In this document: in pieces, positions 1 to 6,728 of the stretch
How positions within the stretch are numbered: the first letter of the stretch is position 1
Layout: the number at the start of each line of letters is the position of its first letter
Assembly: GCF_004138495.1 (NCBI RefSeq)
Contig: NZ_ML142850.1
Coordinates: 320,453-334,247, forward strand
Direction of reading: 5' to 3'
From: Phytoactinopolyspora endophytica
GTDB lineage: Bacteria > Actinomycetota > Actinomycetes > Jiangellales > Jiangellaceae
Length of the DNA stretch: 13,795 bases
The notes under the pieces: generated by a model
What the model was told of the DNA's origin: nothing
What the model saw: only the letters and a program-made list of their open reading frames with translations
The model's database searches: none
Translations under genes and position numbers: made by a program

Positions 1-1
1 C

Positions 2-232
2 TGGCGTCTCGTCGTCGCGCCGATGAAGGGTTCGTTCAACGCCGAGCCGCTCGACGTCGGCGCCCAGCTGGCGAAGGGCGACGTCGTCGGGAAGGTCAAC
101 TCGTTGCGCGATTCGCTGGAAGTGCGTGCCACGCACGGCGGTACCGTGCTGGAATGGCTGGTAGAGGATGGTGACCCGGTGGCACCGGGTCAGCCTCTGA
201 TCCGGTTGCACCCTGAGGCGGTGGCATCATGA
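2..232 (+). CDS. Biotin carboxyl carrier-like protein (AccB type), C-terminal part only, biotin lysine replaced by Arg
   Basis: The gene begins upstream of the window; only its last 76 codons are seen. They form a biotinyl/lipoyl-type domain aligned by eye with AccB: an APMKGSF turn like the APM/SPMxGTF of AccB, a VGAQLAKGD segment, then VNSLRDSLEV, GGTVLEWLVEDGDPV and a PGQPLIRL end. In AccB the hairpin after KGD reads VEAMKM, with biotin on the lysine. Here the same place reads VNSLRD, so the acceptor lysine (codon 107-109) is an arginine and both flanking methionines are changed. The domain should fold but should not be biotinylated. Its stop overlaps the fabH start (ATGA), and a carboxyltransferase gene lies at the far end of the same operon, so a role in an acyl-CoA carboxylase is likely. 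Whether it is an inactive or regulatory carrier, or whether another biotin domain lies upstream in the protein, cannot be seen. Confidence 0.8.
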   Translation, partial: WRLVVAPMKGSFNAEPLDVGAQLAKGDVVGKVNSLRDSLEVRATHGGTVLEWLVEDGDPVAPGQPLIRLHPEAVAS

Positions 233-1245
233 GCGGCTCGATCAAGGTTCCGGCATCGGCCCGGCCGACGCGGATACTAGGCATCGGCGCGTACCGGCCG
301 TCCCGGGTGATCAGCAACGACGAGATCATCAAGAACATCGACTCCTCCGACGAGTGGATCCGCACCCGCTCCGGCATCGAGAACCGCCGGTGGGCGACCG
401 AGGACGAGACAGTGATCTCCATGAGCGTCGCGGCCGCCGGCAAGGCGCTCGCCGACGCGGGCGTCCGGCCGGAGCAGGTAGGTTGCGTGATCGTCGCGAC
501 GGTCACCCACCTGTACCAGACCCCGGCAGCCGCCGTGCAGATCGCGCACAAGCTCGGCACCAACCATGCGGCCGCGTTCGACATCTCCGCGGCCTGCGCC
601 GGATTCTGCTACGGGCTGTCGCTCGGCTCGGACATGGTGCGCTCCGGCACGGCCGAGCACGTGTTGGTGATCGGCGTGGAACGGCTCTCCGACCTGACCG
701 ACATCCACGACCGCTCGACGGCGTTCATCTTCGCCGACGGTGCGGGTGCGGCCGTCGTCGGCCCAGGTAACAGTGATGACGAGCAGGGCATCGGCCCCGT
801 CGTCTGGGGCTCCGATGGCCAGCATCTGGATCTGATCAGGCAGCGGGAAGAGTGGCGGGAAGCGCTCTTCGGCGAGGGTGGGCCGCGGATGCCGCACCTG
901 GTCATGGACGGCAACCCGGTCTTCAGATGGGCATCGTACGAGATGGCGAAGGCGGCGCAGCAAGCCATCGACGCCGCCGGAATCACCATCGACGAGCTCG
1001 ACCTGTTCGTGCCGCACCAAGCCAACATGCGCATCACCGACGCCATGGCGCGTTCGCTGAAGCTGCCGGAGAAGGTCGCGATCGCCCGCGACATCGCCCA
1101 GCAGGGCAACACATCGGCCGCGTCGATCCCACTCGCCTTGGAGCGGATGCTCGAGACCGGCGAGGCCACAAGTGGTGACCTTGCCCTCATCATCGGATTC
1201 GGGGCGGGTCTCGTCTATGCCGGACAGGTGATACGCATACCCTGA
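229..1245 (+). CDS. fabH: 3-oxoacyl-ACP synthase III (FabH)
   Basis: KAS III condenses a short acyl-CoA starter with malonyl-ACP to open fatty acid synthesis in the cytoplasm. The 338-aa product has the usual family length and the full Cys-His-Asn triad: C123 in DISAACAGF, H263 in VPHQANMRI and N294 in QGNTSAAS. The N-terminal SNDEI...SSDEWIRTRSGIENRRW segment, which shapes the CoA site, is also present. The ATG overlaps the stop of the carrier-like gene by ATGA, suggesting translational coupling; the Shine-Dalgarno match is weak (GAGG about 11 bases upstream). A 93-base gap with a hairpin separates it from acpP. No fabD is seen between upstream gene and fabH, unlike the fabD-fabH-acpP-fabF order of Streptomyces. 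Starter preference (acetyl or branched) cannot be read from sequence by eye. Confidence 0.95.
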   Translation: MSGSIKVPASARPTRILGIGAYRPSRVISNDEIIKNIDSSDEWIRTRSGIENRRWATEDETVISMSVAAAGKALADAGVRPEQVGCVIVATVTHLYQTPAAAVQIAHKLGTNHAAAFDISAACAGFCYGLSLGSDMVRSGTAEHVLVIGVERLSDLTDIHDRSTAFIFADGAGAAVVGPGNSDDEQGIGPVVWGSDGQHLDLIRQREEWREALFGEGGPRMPHLVMDGNPVFRWASYEMAKAAQQAIDAAGITIDELDLFVPHQANMRITDAMARSLKLPEKVAIARDIAQQGNTSAASIPLALERMLETGEATSGDLALIIGFGAGLVYAGQVIRIP

Positions 1246-1263
1246 GGATCGCCTTTTGGCCGG

Positions 1264-1295
1264 GCGGCCGCCAGCACGACGACGTGCGAGGCCGC
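1264..1295 (+). other. Two-tier hairpin between fabH and acpP
   Basis: An outer stem of 6 bp (GCGGCC 1264-1269 with GGCCGC 1290-1295) encloses an inner stem of 5 bp (GCACG 1274-1278 with CGTGC 1283-1287) and an ACGA tetraloop. No U-run follows, so a strong terminator is unlikely. Its position upstream of acpP, whose product is normally needed in excess over the synthases, fits a processing, stabilising or attenuating element. That function is inference. Confidence 0.5.
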
Positions 1296-1338
1296 TCATC
1301 GTTAATCAGCATCAACCCTTGAAGGAGAAGCCGACCCG

Positions 1339-1584
1339 ATGGCCAATACCGAAGAGATCCGCAGCGGCCTCGCCGACATCGTCAATGAGATCACCGGCGT
1401 GCCCGCGGATGACGTGCAGCTCGAGAAGTCGTTCACCGACGATCTCGACATCGACTCGCTGTCGATGATCGAGGTCGTGGTCGCCGCCGAGGAGAAGTTC
1501 GGGGTGAAGATTCCCGAGGACGAGGTCAAGAACCTCGCAACGGTCGGCGACGCCGTCTCCTACATCGAGAAAGGCCAGGCCTGA
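1339..1584 (+). CDS. acpP: Acyl carrier protein
   Basis: This 81-aa acidic protein carries growing acyl chains on a 4'-phosphopantetheine arm for type II fatty acid synthesis. The attachment serine is S40 in DLDIDSLSMIE, followed by the conserved helix III/IV region EEKFGVKIPEDEVKNLATVGDA. Length is typical for FAS ACPs. The start at 1339 is preceded by an AAGGAGA ribosome site about 10 bases upstream. It lies between fabH and fabF, only 5 bases before fabF, which marks it as the primary-metabolism ACP rather than a stand-alone polyketide carrier. The two partner synthases in the operon are its obvious substrates. A secondary-metabolite role is less likely but not excluded. Confidence 0.95.
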   Translation: MANTEEIRSGLADIVNEITGVPADDVQLEKSFTDDLDIDSLSMIEVVVAAEEKFGVKIPEDEVKNLATVGDAVSYIEKGQA

Positions 1585-1589
1585 TCACC

Positions 1590-2855
1590 ATGGCACGCAC
1601 CCAGGTTTCCGTCGTCGTCACCGGGCTCGGCGCGAGCACGCCTGTCGGAGGCGATGTCGCGTCGACCTGGGACTCGCTTCTCGCCGGCCGGTCCGGTGCA
1701 CGCTCTCTCACACAGGACTGGGTCGAGGAGTACGACATGCCGGTGCGCTTCGGCGCACCGGCAGCCGTCGACCCGTCCGAAGCACTCCCGCGGGTCCAGG
1801 CCCGCCGTCTCGACCGTTCGGCGCAGTTCGCCGTGGTCGCGGCGCGCGAGGCATGGGCCGACGCCGGCTACGAGGGCAACGCCTCGGACGCCGGTTTGGA
1901 CCCCGACCGCGTCGGGGTGGTGTGCGCTTCCGGCATCGGCGGCCTGCACACCCTGCTGGGAAACTACGACCTGCTCAAGGAGCACGGCCCGCGGAAGGTA
2001 TCGCCGCTGGCGATCCCCATGCTCATGCCGAACAGCCCGGCCGCCAACGTCAGCCTCGAGCTGCAGGCGAGGGCCGGCGCACACGCACCGGTGAGTGCGT
2101 GCTCGTCCAGCGCGGAGGCGATCGCCTACGGGTTGGACATGATCCGTTCCGGACGGGCCGACATCGTCGTCGCCGGTGGGTCCGAAGCGGTGATCCTACC
2201 GCTGCCGATCGCCGCGTTCGCGAACATGATGGCGATGTCGAAGCGCAACGACGAACCCGAACGCGCCAGCCGGCCGTTCGACCGGGACCGTGACGGGTTC
2301 GTGCTCGGTGAGGGTGGCGCGCTGTTCGTCCTCGAGTCGGCCGAGCATGCCAAAGCTCGCGGCGCCCGCGTCTACGCGGAGCTCGCCGGCGCCGGGATGA
2401 GCGCCGACGCCCACCACATCGCCCAGTCCGAGCCCGGCGGAACGGGCGTCATCGCGGCCACTCGCAAGGCACTGGTAGACGCCGACTTGAGCACCGACGA
2501 GGTCGCTCACGTGAACTGCCACGCCACGTCCACCCCGGTGGGCGACGCGGCGGAGTCGGTGGCGTTACACAAGGTCTTCGGCGACGGTGTCACGACCATC
2601 CCGGTCACCGCGCCGAAGTCGATGATCGGCCACCTACTCGGTGGCGCCGGCGCGGTGGAGGCCATGACGACGGTGCTCTCGCTGCACCATGGACTCATCC
2701 CGCCGACCATCAACGTCGACAACCTCGACGAGGAGATCGACCTCGACGTCGTCCGTGACGCTCCGCGGAAACTCGACGACGCCCGCCCGGCAGCGCTGAA
2801 CAACGCGTTCGGCTTCGGCGGTCACAACGTCGTCCTCGCGTTCAGGAGGCAGTAA
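1590..2855 (+). CDS. fabF: 3-oxoacyl-ACP synthase II (FabF)
   Basis: KAS II elongates acyl-ACP with malonyl-ACP. The 421-aa product shows the Cys-His-His set of the FabB/FabF class: C171 in APVSACSSSAEA, H311 in HVNCHATSTPVGD and H348 in KSMIGHLLGGAGAVE. The C-terminal NNAFGFGGHN motif is intact. Family length is about 410-420 aa. It starts 5 bases after the acpP stop with no clear Shine-Dalgarno of its own, so it probably depends on read-through translation from acpP. Its TAA overlaps the ATG of the next gene (TAATG). The nucleophile is a cysteine and the loop is not of the chain-length-factor type, so it is an active condensing enzyme. Confidence 0.95.
   Translation: MARTQVSVVVTGLGASTPVGGDVASTWDSLLAGRSGARSLTQDWVEEYDMPVRFGAPAAVDPSEALPRVQARRLDRSAQFAVVAAREAWADAGYEGNASDAGLDPDRVGVVCASGIGGLHTLLGNYDLLKEHGPRKVSPLAIPMLMPNSPAANVSLELQARAGAHAPVSACSSSAEAIAYGLDMIRSGRADIVVAGGSEAVILPLPIAAFANMMAMSKRNDEPERASRPFDRDRDGFVLGEGGALFVLESAEHAKARGARVYAELAGAGMSADAHHIAQSEPGGTGVIAATRKALVDADLSTDEVAHVNCHATSTPVGDAAESVALHKVFGDGVTTIPVTAPKSMIGHLLGGAGAVEAMTTVLSLHHGLIPPTINVDNLDEEIDLDVVRDAPRKLDDARPAALNNAFGFGGHNVVLAFRRQ
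2844..2849 (+). promoter_or_regulatory. Strong ribosome binding site for the carboxyltransferase
   Basis: A full AGGAGG lies inside the last codons of fabF, 5 bases before the ATG at 2855. It fixes that start and allows independent ribosome entry despite the overlapping stop and start codons. Confidence 0.75.
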
Positions 2856-4300
2856 TGACCGCCGTTGCCAGCCGTCCTGTTCCCGCGCAGGCTGCGGGCA
2901 AGCCCGCCAAGCCTCCGCGGGAGGAAGATCCGCGTAATCCGGGTCACCGGCTCGCGGCCCTGCTCGACGAGGGTTCGCTCGAGCTGATCAGCCCCGACGA
3001 CCGCAGCGGGATGCTGGCCGCCGTCGGCACCGTGCATGGCACGCCCGTGGTCGCGTTCTGCTCGGACGCCACTGTCATGGGCGGTGCGATGGGTCATGAC
3101 GGCTGCAAGGTGGTGGTCGACGCCTACGAGCGCGCGCTCGCCGATGGTGTACCGATCATCGGGCTGTGGCACTCGGGTGGCGCGCGGCTGCCCGAAGGTG
3201 TGCTGTCGCTGCACGCGGTGGGGCTGATCTTCGAGGCGATGACCCGCGCGTCGGGCGTCATCCCGCAGCTCTCGGTGGTGCTCGGCCCGGCCGCCGGTGG
3301 CGCCGCTTACGGACCGGCGCTCACCGATATCGTCATCCTCGGCCCTGAGGGCCGGGTCTTCGTCACCGGGCCGGACGTGGTGAAGTCCGTGACCGGCGAG
3401 GACGTCGACATGTTGCGGCTCGGCGGTCCGGAGCCGCACGGCCGCCGGTCCGGCGTCGTGCACGTTGTCACCAGCACCGAGCGAGAGGCGCTGGATCGGG
3501 CGCGGCACCTGTCGTCGCTACTGGGCAACCAGGGCGAGATCGCGGTCGACGACGTTGCGGACGCGGACCTCGGTGCGCACCTGCCGGAGTCGGCCAAGCG
3601 CGCCTACGACGTGCACCCGATCGTCGGCGACCTGCTCGACGACGAGACGCCCCTGGAGCTGCATCAGCGCTGGGCACCGAATATCACCACGACGCTCGGC
3701 CGCCTGGGCGGAAGGACCGTGGGCGTCATCGCGAACAACCCACTGCGACTGGGCGGCTGTCTGGACTCGACGTCGGCGGAGAAGGCGGCCCGGTTCGTCC
3801 GGATGTGCGACTCCCTGGGGGTGCCTCTTGTCGTCATCGTGGACGTTCCGGGCTACCTGCCCGGTGTCGGCCAGGAGTGGGATGGGGTCGTACGCCGTGG
3901 CGCCAAGCTTCTGCACGCGTTCGCAGAGGCGACCGTCCCGCGTGTGACGCTGGTGACACGGAAGGCCTACGGCGGCGCGTACATCGCGATGAACTCCCGC
4001 GCGCTCGGGGCTACCCGGGTGCTCGCGTGGCCGACCGCTGAGGTCGCCGTGATGGGCGCGGTCGCCGCCGTCCGGATCCTGCACCGCCGCAAGCTGGCCG
4101 AGGTCCACCCCGAGCTGCGTGCGCAGGTGGAGGCCGAGCTCGCCGAGGAGCACGAGAGCACCGCAGGCGGGTTGGACCGGGCGATGGAGATCGGCGTCGT
4201 CGACGAGGTCGTCGAGCCTGCCGTGACCCGCTCGGCGTTGGCGCGCGCCATCGCCGACGCCCCCTCCACCCGCGGCAAGCACGGCAACATCCCGCTCTGA
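2855..4300 (+). CDS. Acyl-CoA carboxylase carboxyltransferase (AccD/PccB-like beta subunit)
   Basis: The 481-aa protein joins both halves of a carboxyltransferase. The N-half has MGGAMGHDGCKVVVDAYERA, LWHSGGARLPEG and the oxyanion-hole loop GPAAGGAAYGPALTD (G144 onward). The C-half has VDVPGYLPGVGQEWDG and the second GG site in RKAYGGAYIAMNSRALGA (G373-G374). Such enzymes move CO2 from carboxybiotin to acetyl- or propionyl-CoA. It is somewhat shorter than the roughly 520-540 aa of many actinobacterial AccD/PccB proteins, mainly at the N-terminus. Its place at the end of the fabH-acpP-fabF operon points to acetyl-CoA carboxylation to make malonyl-CoA, but the acyl preference cannot be set by eye. 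It needs a biotin carboxylase and a biotinylated carrier, neither of which is visible in functional form here. Confidence 0.9.
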   Translation: MTAVASRPVPAQAAGKPAKPPREEDPRNPGHRLAALLDEGSLELISPDDRSGMLAAVGTVHGTPVVAFCSDATVMGGAMGHDGCKVVVDAYERALADGVPIIGLWHSGGARLPEGVLSLHAVGLIFEAMTRASGVIPQLSVVLGPAAGGAAYGPALTDIVILGPEGRVFVTGPDVVKSVTGEDVDMLRLGGPEPHGRRSGVVHVVTSTEREALDRARHLSSLLGNQGEIAVDDVADADLGAHLPESAKRAYDVHPIVGDLLDDETPLELHQRWAPNITTTLGRLGGRTVGVIANNPLRLGGCLDSTSAEKAARFVRMCDSLGVPLVVIVDVPGYLPGVGQEWDGVVRRGAKLLHAFAEATVPRVTLVTRKAYGGAYIAMNSRALGATRVLAWPTAEVAVMGAVAAVRILHRRKLAEVHPELRAQVEAELAEEHESTAGGLDRAMEIGVVDEVVEPAVTRSALARAIADAPSTRGKHGNIPL

Positions 4301-4312
4301 TTCGTCGAGGTG

Positions 4313-4331
4313 GCGCGCAGCACGAACGCGC
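4313..4331. terminator. Weak hairpin between convergent genes
   Basis: GCGCG (4313-4317) can pair with CGCGC (4327-4331) around a 9-base loop, in the 33-base gap between two converging genes. There is no flanking T-run, so this is only a weak candidate for a shared terminator. Confidence 0.25.
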
Positions 4332-4333
4332 GG

Positions 4334-4627
4334 TCAGCCGAGCTTGCCCAGAATCCCGGTCATCTGCTCCGAATTGAAAGCCCGAAGCGTTGAGGTCCGG
4401 ATGTTGCCCTGGGAACCGAGGGCCAACAGGAAGGCGGTCCCGGTTTCGTCGTCCGGAAACTCGGCGATCGACACGATGTCATATTCGCCGACGGTCCAGT
4501 AGACGTCCCTCAGCGTTCCTCCCATACGCTCGGCCAGCTCGGTGGCCGCCTTTGCGCGCTCGACGGTCTCCTTGGTGTTCCGGACACCCTGATCGGTCCA
4601 ATTGATCAGGCTGATGTACGTGGGCAT
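4334..4627 (-). CDS. GYD-domain protein
   Basis: A 97-aa protein beginning MPTYISLINWTDQGVRN, with VERAKAATELAERMGG, LRDVYWTVGEYDIVSIAEFPDD and an RTSTLRAF end. This matches the small GYD family (named for a Gly-Tyr-Asp-like motif, here GEYD), dimeric alpha/beta-barrel-like cytoplasmic proteins of unknown biochemical role. I chose ATG 4627. An ATG immediately before it (4630) would add one methionine. A GGGGGTGAGG tract just upstream is the ribosome site, with G-run spacing that suits 4627 better. The in-frame extension toward 5317 has no family similarity and looks like non-coding high-GC sequence. It is divergent to a broken oxidoreductase gene and converges on the carboxyltransferase. No function can be assigned from context. 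Confidence 0.8.
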   Translation of the reverse strand: MPTYISLINWTDQGVRNTKETVERAKAATELAERMGGTLRDVYWTVGEYDIVSIAEFPDDETGTAFLLALGSQGNIRTSTLRAFNSEQMTGILGKLG

Positions 4628-4630
4628 CAT

Positions 4631-4891
4631 CCTCACCCCCGCGAGGTTGTTCCACACCGACATGGTCGTTTTTGCCAACGACGATGCTTCAAAAGCTACG
4701 CCGAGTTCGCCGCGTTGGGAATGCTCCGAGGTCGAAACCGATGATGTGCCTCGCGCGAGCGGTGGGCCGGTTGACGGCTGACGGTGCGCCCCTTGCAACC
4801 GGAACAGCCGTCGGTACGGCTCCACGAAGACCACACGGACGTCGTGGGCGAACAAGTCGGGCTGCGTACTCGCCGCCGTTACGATTGCCGA
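4631..4891. other. Divergent intergenic region, nothing recognised
   Basis: These 261 bases separate the divergent GYD gene and the oxidoreductase remnant and must hold any promoters for both. I see no clear -35/-10 pair, operator palindrome or small gene. The open frames crossing it show no family resemblance. Confidence 0.4.
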
Positions 4892-5424
4892 ATGCGCGTT
4901 GGAGTGTTGCTGCTTCCCACCGATCCATGGTCGGAGACGGTGAAACTTGCGCAGCGCCTGGAGCGGCTGGGGTATGCACATATCTGGACCTACGACCACC
5001 TGTCGTGGCGCCGATACCGTGATCACCCCTGGCATGCGGCGACTCCGTGGCTGACCGGGTTGGCCGCCGCCACCACTACGGTTCGGCTCGGCACGATGGT
5101 GGCCTCGCCGACCATCCGACATCCCGTCACCCTCGCCAAGGAAGCGATGACGCTGGACCACATCTCTGGTGGCCGGTTCACTCTCGGCGTCGGGGCGGGC
5201 GGTACCGGATTCGACGCAGAGGTCTTCGGCGGTGAAGCCCCAACCCCGGTCACAGCGCGCGGCCCGGCTGAGCGAGTTCGTCGCCGCTACGGACCTGCTC
5301 TTGCGCCAGCCAGCCACGTCCTACGACGGTGACTACTACACGATCAGTGACGCCCGCATGCTGCCCGGCTGACCCGGCCATCGTCGAGGCGATCGCAGCC
5401 GATGTTCTACCCGGCCTGCACTGA
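4892..5424 (+). pseudogene. Broken luciferase-like (F420-type) oxidoreductase
   Basis: The first 117 or so codons from ATG 4892 are a good LLM-family N-terminus: MRVGVLLLPTDPW, ERLGYAHIWTYDHLSW, VRLGTMVASPTIRHPVTLAKEAMTLDHISGGRFTLGVGAG. After FGGEAPTP (about 5236-5250) the match continues in the next frame (SQRAARLSEFVAATDLLLRQP...YYTISDARMLPG), as expected from one extra base. At 5368-5372 MLPG runs into a stop. Directly behind, in a third frame, DPAIVEAIAADVLPGLH ends at 5422-5424 and resembles the usual C-terminal tail. The middle-to-late part of the barrel (around 100-150 residues) is therefore missing. The whole spans 533 bases against roughly 850-900 for an intact family member. Two independent lesions make a sequencing error an unlikely explanation; the protein is almost certainly non-functional. 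Confidence 0.8.
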
Positions 5425-5549
5425 CGTAGCACTAGCAGCGGACGTCGTCACACACTGCACGCACGCACAGCCTTGGTTCTGGCTACGTTGAGAATTGCAG
5501 GACGGCCGCACGATCGCGTTGTGGGCTTCGCCGTGTGAAAGGCGGCGCG

Positions 5550-6664
5550 TCAGGCAGGGGCGAAGAACTCCCGGAGATCGCCGACAAACAGGTCTGGTTC
5601 CTCGGCCGCGAAGAAATGACCGCCCCGCTCGTACTCCGTCCAGCGGACAACATTGTGGTCGCGCTCCGCGAACGCCCGGATTGCCACCTCGTTGGAATGC
5701 GCCAAGAGAACCGCCGTCGGCACCGTGCCACGCGGCGTCGGTTGCCACCCGGCCGGATCGTTCATCGCCTCGTAGTACCACTGCGCCGACGAGCCTGCCG
5801 TGCCGGTGAACCAGTACAGGCTCACGTTGGTGAGCATCCGGTCCCGCTCGATCGCCTTTCCGGCTGGCCCTCCGGAGAGTCGGTCCACGCGGCGAACTGC
5901 TCCAGGATCCACGCAAGTTGGCCGACCGGCGAGTCGTGCAACCCATAGGCGAGCGTCTGCGGGCTCTTCGACTGGATCTGCAGATAGCCGTCGTTGAACT
6001 GTTCCATGGCAGCCCAGCGTTCCTGATCGGCGCCGCTCAGCTGGTCGATCTCGCCGTCGGCGCCGGAGGGGAATGTGACGAGTGCGCTCAGGTGCACGCC
6101 GACGACGCGATCGGGATGCCGCCTGCCGAGCTCTGGGCCCACGAGTGCACCGGTGTCGCCGCCGTGGACGCCGTACCGGTCATAACCAAGACGTGCCATC
6201 AGGTCAGCGAACGCCGACGCGGCGCGGCCCGTCGTCGTCCATCCGGCCGCCGTCAGCGGCGCTGAGAAGGCAAAGCCGGGCAGCGACGGCACCACCAGGT
6301 GGAAATGCGCCGATAGCGGCTCGAGGACGTCCAAGAACTCCAGGAACGAGCTCGGCCAACCATGCAGCAGTAACAGCGGCAACGCGTCGGGTCGCGACGA
6401 GCGGATGTGCAGGAAATGGATGGTCTGGCCGTCGATGGTGGAGGTGAACTGCGCCAGCTCGTTGAGCCTCTTCTCGTGCTCTCGCCACTCGTAGCCGGCG
6501 CGCCAGTACTCGACCAACTCTTTCAGATAGTCGACCGGCACACCACGGCTCCAGCCGGCTCCGGGAACCTCGGCCGGCCAGCGGGCATGCTCCAGCCGCC
6601 GGTTGAGGTCGTCCACGTCGGCCTGCGGGATCTCGATGCGGAAAGGTGTGATGGATTCGCTCAT
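5550..6664 (-). pseudogene. Epoxide hydrolase (EHN alpha/beta-hydrolase), interrupted by a 1-base frameshift
   Basis: From ATG 6664 the frame reads MSESITPFRIEIPQADVDDL, the N-terminal epoxide hydrolase domain, then LLLLHGWPSSFLEFLDVL (HGxP oxyanion motif) and HGGDTGALVG with the nucleophile D170. After WTDSPEGQPE the match moves to another frame at about 5857-5861 (an AAA run on the minus strand) and resumes as KAIERDRML, SLYWFTGTAGSSAQWYYEAM and ERGGHFFAAEEPDLF. That last segment carries the catalytic histidine (codon 5616-5618) and runs to the stop at 5550. Restoring one base gives about 371 aa, a normal length. Apart from this every expected motif is present, so it is a very recent pseudogene, a sequencing error or, less likely, programmed slippage. 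The intact enzyme would hydrate epoxides to diols in the cytoplasm. It is divergent from the WYL regulator across a palindrome. Confidence 0.85.
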
Positions 6665-6682
6665 GTCGATGACGGTAGACGC

Positions 6683-6709
6683 ACTAGAGGACAGTTCCGG
6701 TCCTCTAGT
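6683..6709. promoter_or_regulatory. Perfect 10-bp inverted repeat, likely operator of the divergent WYL regulator
   Basis: ACTAGAGGAC (6683-6692) and GTCCTCTAGT (6700-6709) are exact reverse complements around a 7-base spacer AGTTCCG. The element sits 18 bases from the epoxide hydrolase ATG and 19 bases from the regulator ATG, so it is central to the 64-base divergent region. Dimeric HTH regulators bind such sites, so autoregulation plus control of the hydrolase is a reasonable inference. Confidence 0.65.
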
Positions 6710-6728
6710 ACTGGCAGAATTCAGCGTC

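Noticed and set aside
277..1299. 340-codon minus-strand frame opposite fabH
   Set aside because: Composition is Arg/Gly/Asp-rich without motifs, and fabH on the other strand is unmistakable.
4628..5317. Upstream extension of the GYD frame to 327 aa
   Set aside because: It crosses the divergent oxidoreductase remnant and lacks homology; the domain begins at MPTYISL.
5425..5549. Possible small gene or element between the two pseudogenes
   Set aside because: Only short GCAC repeats and weak 4-bp stems are visible; no ribosome site or coding signal.
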